DNA of 64,000 nt from Chitiniphilus shinanonensis DSM 23277 (lineage in GTDB: Bacteria > Pseudomonadota > Gammaproteobacteria > Burkholderiales > Chitinibacteraceae). Each line of letters begins with the position of its first letter. The first letter of the stretch is position 1. The translations under genes were made by a program, and so were the position numbers. The stretch is taken from assembly GCF_000374805.1 (NCBI RefSeq), contig NZ_KB895344.1, forward strand, positions 1 through 64,000, read 5' to 3'. The notes beneath the pieces were generated by a model, which worked only from the letters and a program-made list of their open reading frames with translations, had not been told where the DNA came from and did not search any database. This document shows, one piece after another, positions 1 through 9,456 of this stretch.

Positions 1-37
1 TCCCCCTTCCCCCTTTCCCCTTCCCCCTTCCCCGTTC
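1..37. repeat. C/T-rich tract, possible arm of a palindromic element cut by the window edge
   Basis: The first 37 bases are almost pure runs of C and T in units such as tccccctt. A very similar pyrimidine-rich run ends the palindromic element at 14655-14848, so this may be the right arm of another copy lying mostly outside the window. That link is inference from composition only. Confidence 0.4.
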
Positions 38-1009
38 TCACCCCTCGAAGGGATACACCAGCCCCAGCTGCGCGCGGGCGCGGTCGAGGATGTCGATCAT
101 GGCGCGGCTGGTGGCGTGCGACAGCACCGGGCTTTCCAGTTGCCCGGTGCGCAGCAGCTCGCAGAAGTGCGCGGTTTCGTAGTTGAGGCCGCTGCCGACG
201 CTGGGGGCGTCGATCTCCACCCGGCGGCCGTCGCGGTAGTGCAGGGTGGCGCGCTGCGGGCTCCACCACTTTTCGTCGATCACCACGTGGCCGTCCGGGC
301 CGCAGAGCAGCGCGTCGCCGCTGCCGGACAGGCCGAGACCGCAATAGAGCTGCGCGTAGCCGCGTTCGTGACGGGTATTGAGCGCGGCCAGGGTGTCGAC
401 ACCGCTGGCGCCCAGCCGGCCCAGCGTCTGCACCTCGACCGCCGCGCCCAGCCAGTGCACCGCAAGGAACGCGGCGTAGATGCCGACGTCCAGCAGGCCG
501 CCGCCGCCCAGCGCGGGGTCGTAGACCGCGTGGTCGGTGGGCACGTTGGGGCTGGCGAAGCCGGCGCGCACCAGCGTGACCGGGCCGATGGGGTCGTGAC
601 GCAGGTGGGCCGCCAGCTTGTCGAACAAGGGATAGAACGGCGGCTTCATCGCCTCCATGTACAGCCGGCCACAGCGTTGCGCCACGGCCAGTACGCTGTC
701 CAATTCGGATGCGGACACGGCGGCGGGCTTCTCGGTCAGCACTGCCTTGCCCGCTTCCAGCGCGGCGATGGCGTAGGGCGCGTGGCTGGTGTGCGGCGTG
801 CCGACGTAGATGGCGTCGAGCGGCTGCGCCAGCAGATCGTCCAGCGTGGCGCAGGCCTGGGCGCCGAACTCGCCCGCAAAGGCGGCGGCCCGCTCCGCGC
901 CGCGATTCCACACCGCGGCCAGCGTCGCGCCCGGCACGCAATCCAGCCCTTGCGCAAAGCGACGGGCGATGCCGCCGGTGCCGATGATGCCGAAGCGGAT
1001 GGGGTGCAT
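38..1009 (-). CDS. Gfo/Idh/MocA family oxidoreductase
   Basis: A 323-residue NAD(P)-dependent sugar or cyclitol dehydrogenase-like protein. The N-terminal Rossmann fold is shown by GIIGTGGIARRFA near residue 8, and the family EKP motif (TEKPAA) lies near residue 93. The C-terminal half fits the alpha/beta substrate domain of the family. Length is normal. The substrate cannot be read from sequence; related proteins act on dihydrodiols, inositols or nucleotide-sugars. It lies downstream of metXW, separated by an inverted-repeat element at 1112-1288, so it is probably not part of the methionine operon. Confidence 0.85.
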   Translation of the reverse strand: MHPIRFGIIGTGGIARRFAQGLDCVPGATLAAVWNRGAERAAAFAGEFGAQACATLDDLLAQPLDAIYVGTPHTSHAPYAIAALEAGKAVLTEKPAAVSASELDSVLAVAQRCGRLYMEAMKPPFYPLFDKLAAHLRHDPIGPVTLVRAGFASPNVPTDHAVYDPALGGGGLLDVGIYAAFLAVHWLGAAVEVQTLGRLGASGVDTLAALNTRHERGYAQLYCGLGLSGSGDALLCGPDGHVVIDEKWWSPQRATLHYRDGRRVEIDAPSVGSGLNYETAHFCELLRTGQLESPVLSHATSRAMIDILDRARAQLGLVYPFEG

Positions 1010-1111
1010 GGCCGTATCCTGCGGAAGGGGGGACGGCCATTGTGGCGGCGCGCCGTGGCCGTCGCCATCAGGCGCTTACCCGATGGGGGGGTGGGAGATT
1101 ACGGGGTTTTG

Positions 1112-1288
1112 AACCCCAAATCTTGAACCACAGAGAACACGAAGAACACAGAGGGGGTCACGGAGAAAGCCTGAAGAATGGATCGTTGCGAACGTCCATG
1201 TCGATGAAGGACGCTGCGGCCGCCGATCTCGTTTTCCTCTGTGAAACTCTGTGTTCTCACTGTCCTCTGTGGTTCAAGATCTAGGGTT
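1112..1288. repeat. Inverted-repeat element, copy 1 of 4
   Basis: The left arm starts AACCCCAAATCTTGAACCAC and continues with runs of ACACAGAG. The right arm is its imperfect reverse complement, ending GGTTCAAGATCTAGGGTT. The unpaired centre (about 1169-1231) differs from the other copies. It fills the gap between the oxidoreductase gene and metW. Related copies are at 3115-3275, 15652-15860 and 18685-18899. RNA from either strand would fold into a long hairpin. Confidence 0.85.
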
Positions 1289-1298
1289 CCCCCAGCAC

Positions 1299-1889
1299 TC
1301 AAGCCCGCTCGAACCGCACCAGCGCCAGCGAGCCCAGCAGGTTGGGCAGGAAGTCCACCTTTTCGCCCAGGTGCAGCACCACCTGGCCGGTGGGCCACAT
1401 GCCCAGCTTCTTCAGCAGCCGTTCGAAGTCGTACACCGTGCACAGGTGGATGTTGGGGGTGTTGTACCACTCGTAGGGGATGGTCTCGGACACCGGCATT
1501 CGCCCCAGCAGCAGTTGCCAGCGGTTTTCCCAGTAGCCGAAGTTGGGGAAGGTGACGATGCCGGTGCGACCGACGCGCAGCATTTCCTGGAGGATGCCCT
1601 CGACGTTGTGCATCGCCTGGATGGTCAGCGACAGCACCACGAAGTCGAACGCGTTGTCCTCGAAGGTGGACAACCCGGCCTCCATATCGCTCTGGATCAC
1701 GTCCACCCCGCGCGCCACGCAGGCGGTGACGCTGTCCACGTCGATTTCCACGCCGTAGCCGCGGCATTGCTTGTTGGCCGCCAGCCACGCCAGCAGCGAG
1801 CCGTCGCCGCAGCCCAGGTCGAGCACGCTGCTGGCAGGGGTGATCCAGTCGGCGATGTGGCGCAGGTCGGAACGAAGCGGCGCGGTCAT
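1299..1889 (-). CDS. metW: MetW, methionine biosynthesis methyltransferase-like protein
   Basis: A 196-residue protein with a SAM-binding motif [16 protein letters not shown], near residue 20, followed by the conserved GVEID segment. MetW is the constant partner of MetX in many proteobacteria and is linked to homoserine acylation; its exact chemistry is unsettled. Its start overlaps the metX stop by 4 bp, indicating translational coupling. Length agrees with the family. Confidence 0.92.
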   Translation of the reverse strand: MTAPLRSDLRHIADWITPASSVLDLGCGDGSLLAWLAANKQCRGYGVEIDVDSVTACVARGVDVIQSDMEAGLSTFEDNAFDFVVLSLTIQAMHNVEGILQEMLRVGRTGIVTFPNFGYWENRWQLLLGRMPVSETIPYEWYNTPNIHLCTVYDFERLLKKLGMWPTGQVVLHLGEKVDFLPNLLGSLALVRFERA

Positions 1890-3025
1890 GCGGCGATCTC
1901 CTGGGCGATGTTGTCGAGATAGGCGCGCATGATGGCGTGGTAGGGCGGGTCTTCCATCAGGAAGGCGTCGTGGCCGTGCTTGGAGTCGATCTCGGCGTAG
2001 CTCACGTGTTTGCGCGCGTCGAGCAGCGCCTTGACGATCTCGCGCGAGCGCGCCGGCGAGAAGCGCCAGTCCGAGTTGAACGACACCACCAGGAAGCGCG
2101 CCTGCACCTCGGCCAGCGCCTTCACCAGATCGCCGCCGTAATGGCGCGCCGGGTCGAAGTAATCCAGCGCCTTGGTCATCAGCAGGTAGGTGTTGGCGTC
2201 GAAATAATCGGAGAACTTGTCGCCCTGGTAGCGCAGGTACGACTCGATTTCGAATTCGACGTCGAAGCCGTACTTGTATTCGCCGCTACGCAGCATACGG
2301 CCGAATTTCTCGCCCATGCCGTCGTCGGACAGATAGGTGATGTGGCCCAGCATGCGCGCCAGCCGCAGGCCGCGGCGCGGCACGGTGTCGTGCTGGTAGT
2401 AGTCGCCGCCGTGGAAGTCGGGGTCGGTCAGGATCGCCTGCCGCGCCACGTCGTTGAAGGCGATGTTCTGCGCGGTGAGCTTGGGCGCCGCCGCGATCAC
2501 CAGCGCGTGGCGCACCCGGTCCGGGTGGGTGATGGTCCAGCGCAGCGCCTGCATCCCGCCCAGGCTGCCGCCGACGATGGCGGCGAACTGACGGATGCCC
2601 AGCTGGTCGGCCAGCCGCGCCTGGGTTTCCACCCAGTCGCGCACCAGCACCAGCGGAAAGGTCGAGCCATAGGGCTTGCCGGTGGCGGGATCGATGCTCG
2701 AAGGCCCGGTCGAGCCATGACAGCCGCCCAGGTTGTTCACGCCGATGACGAAAAAGCGCTCGGTATCGATGGGCTTGCCCGGCCCGATCATGTTGTCCCA
2801 CCAGCCGGCGTTCTTGTCGTCCTCGCTGTAGCGGCCCGCCACGTGATGATGGCCGGACAGCGCATGGCAGATCAGGATGGCGTTGGAATGGTCGGCATTG
2901 AGCGTGCCGTAGGTCTCGTAGACCAGCTCGTAGCGCGGCAGCGTGACACCGGAGGTCAACGTGATGGGGGTCTCGAACACCGCCTTCTGGGCGCTGACGA
3001 GCCCGACGGAGCGGGGTTCGGGCAT
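1886..3025 (-). CDS. metX: MetX, homoserine O-acyltransferase
   Basis: A 379-residue alpha/beta hydrolase-fold enzyme that acylates homoserine in the first committed step of methionine synthesis. The nucleophile elbow is GGSLGGMQ, and the other triad members are visible as NSDWRFSP (Asp) and KHGHDAFL (His) near the C terminus. Betaproteobacterial MetX proteins may use acetyl- or succinyl-CoA, and acyl specificity cannot be decided here. It is followed by metW with a 4-bp overlap; upstream lies inverted-repeat copy 2. Confidence 0.95.
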   Translation of the reverse strand: MPEPRSVGLVSAQKAVFETPITLTSGVTLPRYELVYETYGTLNADHSNAILICHALSGHHHVAGRYSEDDKNAGWWDNMIGPGKPIDTERFFVIGVNNLGGCHGSTGPSSIDPATGKPYGSTFPLVLVRDWVETQARLADQLGIRQFAAIVGGSLGGMQALRWTITHPDRVRHALVIAAAPKLTAQNIAFNDVARQAILTDPDFHGGDYYQHDTVPRRGLRLARMLGHITYLSDDGMGEKFGRMLRSGEYKYGFDVEFEIESYLRYQGDKFSDYFDANTYLLMTKALDYFDPARHYGGDLVKALAEVQARFLVVSFNSDWRFSPARSREIVKALLDARKHVSYAEIDSKHGHDAFLMEDPPYHAIMRAYLDNIAQEIAA

Positions 3026-3114
3026 GACCGGGGCTTTCTCGGGGGCAAAGACGGAAGTCTAGCGACTCTGGCGACGCTTATGAACCCGGGGGGGTACATA
3101 AGTAGGCGGGGTTG

Positions 3115-3275
3115 AATTCCAAATCTTGAAACACAGAGAGCACAGAGAACACGGAGTTCCACAGAGGAAAAACAGGTAAGGACCGCGTCCGCGCCCAATG
3201 CAGTGTCCGTATCGACTCGGCCTTCCGGTTTTCTCCGTGACCCTCTGTGTTCTCTGTGTTTCAAGATGTGGAATT
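3115..3275. repeat. Inverted-repeat element, copy 2 of 4
   Basis: Arms begin AATTCCAAATCTTGAAACAC and end TTTCAAGATGTGGAATT, and both carry the ACACAGAG-type core seen in the other copies. Its right end overlaps the 3' end of the glycosyltransferase gene at 3261-4337, and the TCTTGA of the arm provides that gene's TGA stop. It separates metX from the LPS operon. Confidence 0.85.
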
Positions 3276-4337
3276 TGACTTGCCTTGCCCTTGCAGCCGT
3301 TCCCAGCCCTCCAGCGCCATTGCCACGTCCACGTCGCCGACGTCGTGGCTGGGTGGTTGCAGCACCACGTGCGGCACCTGCCACGGGTGCCAGACGCGGG
3401 CGTCGCTCTGGCCGAAGAAGCACAGGATGGGCTTGCCCAGGCCGGCGGCCAGATGCATGGCGCCGCCGTCGCTGCACACCACCCGGTCGGCCAGTGCCAG
3501 CCCGCCGATCAATTGCTCCAGCCGTTCGGTGGGGCACGGCAGCAGCGGCAGGTCGGCGCAGGCGGCGACGATGGCGGCGGCCTTGTCGTCGTCGCCCGGA
3601 TGTTGCGGGTGGTCCGGCGCGCCGGGCGACCAGAACAGCAGCAGCGCGCAGCCTTCGTGCTGGTGCAGCGCACGCATCATTGCCGCCACGCGCTCGGCCG
3701 GCCAGCGCTGGCTGGGTTTGCGCGCGCTGACGTGAAATGCCACCACCGGCATGCCGGGACGATAGCCGGGACATTGCGCCAGTTGCCGGGCGAATGCCTC
3801 GCGCTCGGCCGGGCGCGGCGCCAGCGACAGCGGCGGCGCCACCCCGGCGATGCCGAGCGGCGCCAGCAACCGCAGCGTGGCGGCCGCCTCGTGCTCCGGC
3901 TGTCCGGGCAGGGCGATCGGATGGGTCAGGCCGCGCAACTCGCCGGGCCGGGCGAAGCCGACGATGTTCGCCGCGCCGGCCAGGCGCGCGGTGCGCAACA
4001 TCCGCGCCACCCCCGTGCGTCCGGCCAGGATCGCCCAGTCGTAGCCGCGCCGGCGCAACGCCCAGGCCAGCCCCAGCCGGTCCAGGTACGCGCCCAGCCG
4101 CGCGCGCGCGCCGCCGGCATGCTTGGCCTTGGTGTAGACGAACACCCGGTCCACCTGCGGATGGCCTTCGACCACTGGCGCGTTGTAGCTGTTGACCAGG
4201 AAATCGATCGCGGCCTGCGGAAAGCGCTGGCGCAGCGCCGCGATCAGCGGCGTGGTGCAGACCAGGTCGCCGATGTTATCGCGGCGGATGATGAGGATGC
4301 GGCGCGGTGTCGGGGTCATGGGCTTTGAGACAGGCAT
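3261..4337 (-). CDS. Glycosyltransferase family 9 (heptosyltransferase-like)
   Basis: A 358-residue GT9 protein, probably an LPS core glycosyltransferase. The N terminus RRILIIRRDNIGDLVCTTPL is the typical GT9 start, and VVCSDGGAMHLAAGLGKPIL is the C-terminal sugar-nucleotide-binding segment. The listed start overlaps the ligase gene by 62 bp; an internal ATG at 4319 (MTPTPRRIL) is an equally good start. The last few residues (SNSTS) and the stop lie in inverted-repeat copy 2, so the natural C terminus may have been altered by the element. It is the last gene of the LPS operon. Confidence 0.88.
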   Translation of the reverse strand: MPVSKPMTPTPRRILIIRRDNIGDLVCTTPLIAALRQRFPQAAIDFLVNSYNAPVVEGHPQVDRVFVYTKAKHAGGARARLGAYLDRLGLAWALRRRGYDWAILAGRTGVARMLRTARLAGAANIVGFARPGELRGLTHPIALPGQPEHEAAATLRLLAPLGIAGVAPPLSLAPRPAEREAFARQLAQCPGYRPGMPVVAFHVSARKPSQRWPAERVAAMMRALHQHEGCALLLFWSPGAPDHPQHPGDDDKAAAIVAACADLPLLPCPTERLEQLIGGLALADRVVCSDGGAMHLAAGLGKPILCFFGQSDARVWHPWQVPHVVLQPPSHDVGDVDVAMALEGWERLQGQGKSNSTS

Positions 4338-5649
4338 AGACGAGGCCGAGCGACAGCATGAACAGCAGCAGCATGTGGTCGCGGGTGATGTTCTCGGTGA
4401 TCATCCGTCCGCCGAAACCGAGCGGCAGCAATACGCCGATCAGGCCGATGGCGTCGAAATGGCGGTTCAGCCAGCGACAGGCGGCGACGATGGTCGCAAG
4501 CAGCATGGCGTACCACAGCAGCAGCCCGGGCCACCCGGTGGCGACCAGGTATTCGACGAAGCCGCTGTGCGCATGGCGCGGCCGGCCGCCGTAGCGCTCG
4601 CCGACCAGGTGCATGAATGCCTGGCGGGTGTAACCGATGCCGAGCGGATGTTCCAGCGAGAATTGCAGGCCGGCGAAGATGAAGGCGGTGCGCTCGAAGG
4701 CCGACACTTCGATATTGCTGCCGTCGGCCAGCTTGGGGTAGGGAATCTCGTTCTGGTTGGTCCAGGCGGTGTAGCGCTCCGGCTGCATCCCGTAATGCAC
4801 GCTTTCCACCGCCCGATCCCAGCGTGGATCTTGCTGGTCCAGCATGGTGGCGCCGCCCGCGATGGTGCCCACCATCACCAGCGCCAGCAGCAGGCGCCAT
4901 GCCAGCGCGATATGCCGGGCGAAGATCAGCACCAGCACCGAGGCCGCCAGCAGCGTCAGCGTTTCGCCCAGCAGGCCGTTGCGCGCCCCGGCCAGCAGAT
5001 TGGCCGAGATCGACAGCAGCCATACCGCCGCCACGGCCACGGTGGGGGCGCCCAGGGTGCGGCGGTAGCGCAGCGCGCGCGCCAGCAGTTCGGCCAGGGT
5101 GATGGTGAAGGCCAGGATGGCGAAGAACGCCACCTGCACCTTGCTGGTCATGATGCGGCTGGTCAGATAGGTGTCGTTGCTGAAACGGGGATAGGTGGTG
5201 CCGATCAGGTCGGGCCATTCGCGGTGCCGGGCGATCTGCCACAAGTAGTCGGCGTGCAGCACCACCAGCGTCAGCGCCAGCGCGGCGAACACCAGGTTGA
5301 AGACCGAGCGCGCACTGGGCCGCAGCAAGGCCACGCCGGCGCCCAGCACGAAGGCGATCATCGCCATCAGCCATTGGCTTTTCAGCTCCCGCAGCACTTC
5401 CAGGAGGTAGGGCGTGAACAGCAACTGGATCAGCAGCCAGGCGCTGAGCAGCCCCAGCAGGCGCGGTACCGGCGTGTCGCGCAGCAATCTGCCGAGCGCG
5501 TTGCGCAGCGGCGGCTGCGACAGCAGCAGGCCCAGCAGCAGCGCCATCAGCCAGTAGCGCAGGGCGATGGTGCCGGGGATCGACAGGATGCTGAACAGCG
5601 TCACGAAGCACAGGTCGGTCGCGAGCAGGCGGGTTGGTACAAGTTTCAT
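4276..5649 (-). CDS. O-antigen ligase/polymerase family membrane protein (WaaL-like)
   Basis: A 457-residue polytopic inner-membrane protein with about ten or more hydrophobic segments. A large periplasmic loop lies towards the C-terminal half, followed by GIGYTRQAFMHLVGERYG and HAHSGFVEYLVATGWPG, the H-x-H...G pattern of the Wzy_C/WaaL family. It would transfer O-antigen or another glycan to lipid A-core. The position within a GT9/GT4 operon supports the ligase role, but a Wzy polymerase or a protein O-oligosaccharyltransferase is possible. It overlaps its upstream neighbour by 4 bp. Confidence 0.8.
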   Translation of the reverse strand: MKLVPTRLLATDLCFVTLFSILSIPGTIALRYWLMALLLGLLLSQPPLRNALGRLLRDTPVPRLLGLLSAWLLIQLLFTPYLLEVLRELKSQWLMAMIAFVLGAGVALLRPSARSVFNLVFAALALTLVVLHADYLWQIARHREWPDLIGTTYPRFSNDTYLTSRIMTSKVQVAFFAILAFTITLAELLARALRYRRTLGAPTVAVAAVWLLSISANLLAGARNGLLGETLTLLAASVLVLIFARHIALAWRLLLALVMVGTIAGGATMLDQQDPRWDRAVESVHYGMQPERYTAWTNQNEIPYPKLADGSNIEVSAFERTAFIFAGLQFSLEHPLGIGYTRQAFMHLVGERYGGRPRHAHSGFVEYLVATGWPGLLLWYAMLLATIVAACRWLNRHFDAIGLIGVLLPLGFGGRMITENITRDHMLLLFMLSLGLVYACLKAHDPDTAPHPHHPPR

Positions 5650-6755
5650 GGCGTTCGGTTCTGGTGAAGCAAGGTGATCACTTCATCGGCGATCCGCGTC
5701 GCCGTGACGTTGCCGATGCAGGCGCGCGTGCCCACCCGGCAGGTGCTGGCGGTGCGGAACACGGTGCTGCACGGGTAGCAGGGCAGGCGTTCGACGATGA
5801 AGCGGCTGCGGGGGTCGAGCGGGCGTTGTTCGCGCGGGTCGGTGGGGCCGACCACGGAGACTACCGGCACGCCGAGCGCGTCCGCGAGGTAAATGATGCC
5901 GGAGTCGACGCTGACGTAGGCGGCCAGCCGGGCCAGCAGCACCGGCAGCCGGTCCAGCGCCAGCCGGCCGGTGGTGTCGATCACTCGCGGTGATGGTTGC
6001 CGGCCCAGGATGCGCGCGGCCAGCGCGCGGTCGTCCGGGCCGCCCACCAGCAATACGTGGGCGTCGCTGCGGGCCAGCAGCTCGCCGACCAGCGCCGCCA
6101 CCTTGTCCTCGCCCAGCTCCTTGAGCTTGTTGGCGGCGGAGACGCCGATGCCGATCAGCGATCCCGCCGGCAGGCCCAGCGCGTCGACCGCGGCGTCGGC
6201 ATCGGGGGCGGCGTACAGCGGTTTGTCGCGGGCGACCGGCACGTCCAGCCGCGCCAGCAGCTCGGCCCACTCGTCGACGATCAAACGCTCGCCCTGGTGG
6301 CGCAGCGCGTCGGTCAGCAGCGGCTCGGCGCGCTGCACCGAGCGACCGTGGTTGGCGGTGACGGCGATGCGGCGCGGAATGCCCGCCCACAACGGCAGCA
6401 GCAGCCACGGCAGGTTAGGGCTGGCGATCACGATCCAGTCGTAGCGCGCGGCGCGCAGCCGGCGCGCCAGCCGCAGCTTGGCGCCCAGACCGCGCCAGGC
6501 CGACGAATCGGCCTCCCAGCGCGCGGTGACGCGCGGGTCGTGCTTGAGCAGCGCGCGATTCACCGGGTGGTGCATCACGGTGAGCGCGGCGTCGGGAAAG
6601 CGTCGCGCCAGCGCGTCGATCACCGGCAGCGTGCAGATCATGTCGCCGATCTTGGCGGTCTGCACCAGCAGGATGCGGCGCGGCGCGGCGGGCTCGCGCC
6701 GTTGCGCCAGCCACAGCAGCGGCCGGCACAGCCAGGTGACCAGCCAGAGCATCAT
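5646..6755 (-). CDS. Glycosyltransferase family 9 (heptosyltransferase-like)
   Basis: About 369 residues. A short hydrophobic N terminus (MMLWLVTWLCRPLLWLAQR) precedes the GT9 start RRILLVQTAKIGDMICTLPV. The donor-binding region includes AAYVSVDSGIIYLADALGVP and VVGPTDPREQRPL. The tail is cysteine-rich (PCYPCSTVFRTASTCRVG), as in several GT9 heptosyltransferases. The first ATG overlaps the previous stop as ATGA. Acceptor and sugar are unknown; the context suggests LPS core assembly on the cytoplasmic face of the membrane. Confidence 0.88.
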   Translation of the reverse strand: MMLWLVTWLCRPLLWLAQRREPAAPRRILLVQTAKIGDMICTLPVIDALARRFPDAALTVMHHPVNRALLKHDPRVTARWEADSSAWRGLGAKLRLARRLRAARYDWIVIASPNLPWLLLPLWAGIPRRIAVTANHGRSVQRAEPLLTDALRHQGERLIVDEWAELLARLDVPVARDKPLYAAPDADAAVDALGLPAGSLIGIGVSAANKLKELGEDKVAALVGELLARSDAHVLLVGGPDDRALAARILGRQPSPRVIDTTGRLALDRLPVLLARLAAYVSVDSGIIYLADALGVPVVSVVGPTDPREQRPLDPRSRFIVERLPCYPCSTVFRTASTCRVGTRACIGNVTATRIADEVITLLHQNRTP

Positions 6756-7951
6756 GGCCGCGCGGCCTCGGCCAGCACCGCTTCCACGTCGCGCACATAG
6801 CGCTGCACCGTGTAGTGGTCGCACACCCGCACCCGGCCGCGTTCGCCCAGGTCGCGGCGCAGCGCCGGATCGTGAGCCAGCTGTGACAGGCGTTCGCTCA
6901 GCGCGGCGATGTCGCCGTAGGGGTAGAGCAGGCCGGTGTCGCCATCCACCACCAGCTCGCGGGTGCCGACCACCGCCGAGCCGATCACCGGCTTGCCCAG
7001 CAGCATCGCTTCCAGCACCACGCGCGGCAGGCCCTCGCTGGACGAGGCCAGGATGCATACGTCCATCGCGGCCACCCACGGCAGCGGTTCGCGCTGGAAG
7101 CCGGCGAAGATCACCTTGTCGGCCAGGCCCAGCTGCGCGGCCTGCTGTTGCAACGCTTCGCGCTCGCGGCCCTCGCCGACCAGCAGCAGCCGCCAGTCGC
7201 CGGGCAACTGCGCCCGCGCCAGCGCGTCCAGCACGTGGTGGTTGCTCTTGCGCGCGATCAGCGAGCCGACCGTGCCGAACACCAGCGCGTCGTCGGGAAT
7301 GCCCAGCCGGGCGCGGACCGGGGCGCCGTCGGGCAACGCCTGGGTCGGGTCGATGCCGTTGAGCACCGCCACGCAGCGCGCGGCATCGACGCCCTGCGCG
7401 GTCAGCGTGGCGACCACGCCGTGGGAGACACCGATCACCTTCTTCGCCAGCCGGTTGACCAACGCCACCGTCGGCGCGTCCAGCACCGGCTCGATGCGGC
7501 AGTGCTGCACCGTCGGCACGCCGGTGGCTTCGGCCGCCAGGTAGCCCTCGATGTTGGAGAGCGGCTGGTTGTTCATGTACAGCAGGTCGAATTCGCCGTC
7601 GCGCAGTTGCGCGGCGATGCGCGCGGCGTTGGGGCGGATGCGCCAGGCGGCGTCCACGGCGCGCACCGCGCGGGCGCGCCGCGCCGGCCACGGCGTCAGC
7701 ACGCCGCGCAGCAACTCCTTGGCGAGCTTGGCCCACAGCGGCTGGCGCCGTTGCGGCAACAGGCGCAGCGGGATGCCGAGCGCGGCCAGATCGTGCGACA
7801 GGCTGGAATCGCCGCGCGGGTAGTCGTGATAGAACAGGCAGGTGACGGCGAAGCGCTCGCGGTCGATGCGCTTGAGCAGCTCGAACATGCTGTTGGTGCC
7901 GCCTCCCCATTCGTTGCCGGTGTCGAGCAGCAGGATCTTGCGAGCGGTCAT
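6752..7951 (-). CDS. Glycosyltransferase family 4 (GT-B fold)
   Basis: A 399-residue protein beginning MTARKILLLDTGNEWGGGTN, a GT4-type N-terminal nucleotide fold. The C-terminal domain carries the GT4 signature with a catalytic Glu-rich segment, ILASSSEGLPRVVLEAMLLG, and then GKPVIGSAVVGTRELV. It probably adds a hexose to LPS core or O-antigen. Neighbours on both sides overlap it by 4 bp, so the group is translated as one coupled set. Confidence 0.88.
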   Translation of the reverse strand: MTARKILLLDTGNEWGGGTNSMFELLKRIDRERFAVTCLFYHDYPRGDSSLSHDLAALGIPLRLLPQRRQPLWAKLAKELLRGVLTPWPARRARAVRAVDAAWRIRPNAARIAAQLRDGEFDLLYMNNQPLSNIEGYLAAEATGVPTVQHCRIEPVLDAPTVALVNRLAKKVIGVSHGVVATLTAQGVDAARCVAVLNGIDPTQALPDGAPVRARLGIPDDALVFGTVGSLIARKSNHHVLDALARAQLPGDWRLLLVGEGREREALQQQAAQLGLADKVIFAGFQREPLPWVAAMDVCILASSSEGLPRVVLEAMLLGKPVIGSAVVGTRELVVDGDTGLLYPYGDIAALSERLSQLAHDPALRRDLGERGRVRVCDHYTVQRYVRDVEAVLAEAARP

Positions 7952-9084
7952 GATGCGGGGGCTTCCAGGTGGCGCAGGCAGGCGTCGTACACCTCGTCCA
8001 CGCCGATGTTGTCCATGCACAGCGGCGCGGCGTAGGGGCAGCGCTTGCCCAGGCACGGATCGCAGGTGCGCCACTTCTGGATCACGATGTGGCGATGTAG
8101 GGCCACGGTCGGGCCGGAGCGCTCCCAGTGCGCGGCGGCGAACAGGCTGACCGTGGGCGTGCCGACGGCGATCGCCATGTGCATGATGCCGGTGTCGGGC
8201 GTGACCAGCGCGCGGCAGCGCCGCAGCAGTGCCGGCAGTTGCGCCAGCGGCAGCCTGCCGGCGGTGACGATCACCCGCGCCGGATCGCCGATGCCCTGGG
8301 CCACGGCGTCCACCAGCGGCAGTTCGGCCGGCGAGCCGGTGACCACGATCTTGAGCGCGGGGTCGTGCGCCAGCAGGCGGCGGCCCAACTCGGCGTAGCG
8401 TTCCGGGCGCCAGCGGCGGCTGGCGGTGGAGGCGCCGGGCTGGAACGCCAGCAGCGGCGTTCCCGGCGCGATGCCGAAGTCGCCCGCCAGCGCGGCGTCC
8501 AGCGCTTCCTGGGTCTCGGCGTCGACGATCAGCGTCATCGCGCGTTCGGTCGGCGCACCGCCCGCCAGCGTCGCCACCGCCAGCCGCTGGTCGATGCCGT
8601 GGGTGAAATCGTCCCAGGTGCGCACCGGCTCGGCGTTGCTCAGCAGGTCGCGGTGGGCGAAGGCGTTGGGCAGCTTGAAGCGCCAGCGCGCGCCGCTCAG
8701 CGCGGCCAGCGGCGTGGCCTGCGGCTCGTTGCCGTGCAGGATGGCGACCAGGTCGTAACGCTGGCGCCGCAATTCGCGCACGGTGCGCCAGAACCCCTGC
8801 CAGCGGTTGTCGTAGAGCCGGATGCCGTTGATGTCCGGGTTGGTGCGGAACAGCGGCGCGTAGGCCGGATGCACCAGCAGCTCGATACGCGCCTGCGGGT
8901 AGCCCAGGCGCAGGCTGCGCAGCGCCGGCGTGCTCATCAGCGCGTCGCCGATGGCGGTACAGGACACCGCCAGGATGCGCCCCACGCGCGGCGTGCCCAG
9001 CTCGGCCGGATCGGGCCGCGGCTGGCGACGCACCTGCCAGCGCGCCAGTGCGATGGCGAGGTTCTGGCGCAGGTTCAGGCGCAT
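7948..9084 (-). CDS. Glycosyltransferase family 9 (heptosyltransferase-like)
   Basis: A 378-residue GT9 enzyme with VGRILAVSCTAIGDALMSTP at the N-terminal fold and ALVTPDTGIMHMAIAVGTPT in the donor-binding fold. A Cys-rich segment near the C terminus (RTCDPCLGKRCPYAAPLC) is typical of several GT9 proteins. The start chosen is the ATG at 9084 (MRLNLRQNLAIA). The frame stays open upstream to 9258, but that part is repeat-derived. A copy of the 5' end of this gene is present at 9413-9448. Confidence 0.87.
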   Translation of the reverse strand: MRLNLRQNLAIALARWQVRRQPRPDPAELGTPRVGRILAVSCTAIGDALMSTPALRSLRLGYPQARIELLVHPAYAPLFRTNPDINGIRLYDNRWQGFWRTVRELRRQRYDLVAILHGNEPQATPLAALSGARWRFKLPNAFAHRDLLSNAEPVRTWDDFTHGIDQRLAVATLAGGAPTERAMTLIVDAETQEALDAALAGDFGIAPGTPLLAFQPGASTASRRWRPERYAELGRRLLAHDPALKIVVTGSPAELPLVDAVAQGIGDPARVIVTAGRLPLAQLPALLRRCRALVTPDTGIMHMAIAVGTPTVSLFAAAHWERSGPTVALHRHIVIQKWRTCDPCLGKRCPYAAPLCMDNIGVDEVYDACLRHLEAPAS

Positions 9085-9448
9085 GGTGGACAACCTCGGG
9101 CCACGCCGCCCGGATTGGCCCCATGAGCAAAGCGAGGCTCCCTCGCGGCGGCGAGGGCGGGGGGAGTGGAATCGACCAGGGAGCGCCGTTGCTGGCGGAC
9201 CACCAAAGTGTTGCGCCCGGCTTGGCCGGGGGCTCGTTCCAGAGCGCGCCCCGCCCATGATCGCTCATCCTTGCAGGCGCGCGCGGCGAGGGCGGGGGGA
9301 GTGGAATCGATCAGGGAGCGCCGTTGCTGGCGGACCACCAAAGTGCCGCGCCCGGCTTGGCCGGGGGCTTGAGGCTCGCCGATCCGCAGCGATGCAGGCC
9401 GATTTCCAGGCGCGATGGCGAGGTTCTGGCGCAGGTTCAGGCGCATGG
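9051..9448. repeat. Locally duplicated intergenic region carrying a copy of the GT9 gene start
   Basis: Two nested direct duplications are visible. The 36 bases at 9051-9086, which include the start of the GT9 gene, recur exactly at 9413-9448 (offset 362). Inside, 9148-9234 recurs at 9283-9369 (offset 135) with about three mismatches. No complete gene fits between 9085 and 9456. The second start yields only an unrelated short reading frame (9075-9446), which I treat as debris of the duplication. Confidence 0.85.
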
Positions 9449-9456
9449 CTGAGTCA

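Noticed and set aside
9148-9369. CRISPR-like repeat pair
   Set aside because: Only two 87-base units with one spacer-like gap; far too long for CRISPR repeats and no cas genes. It is a local duplication.
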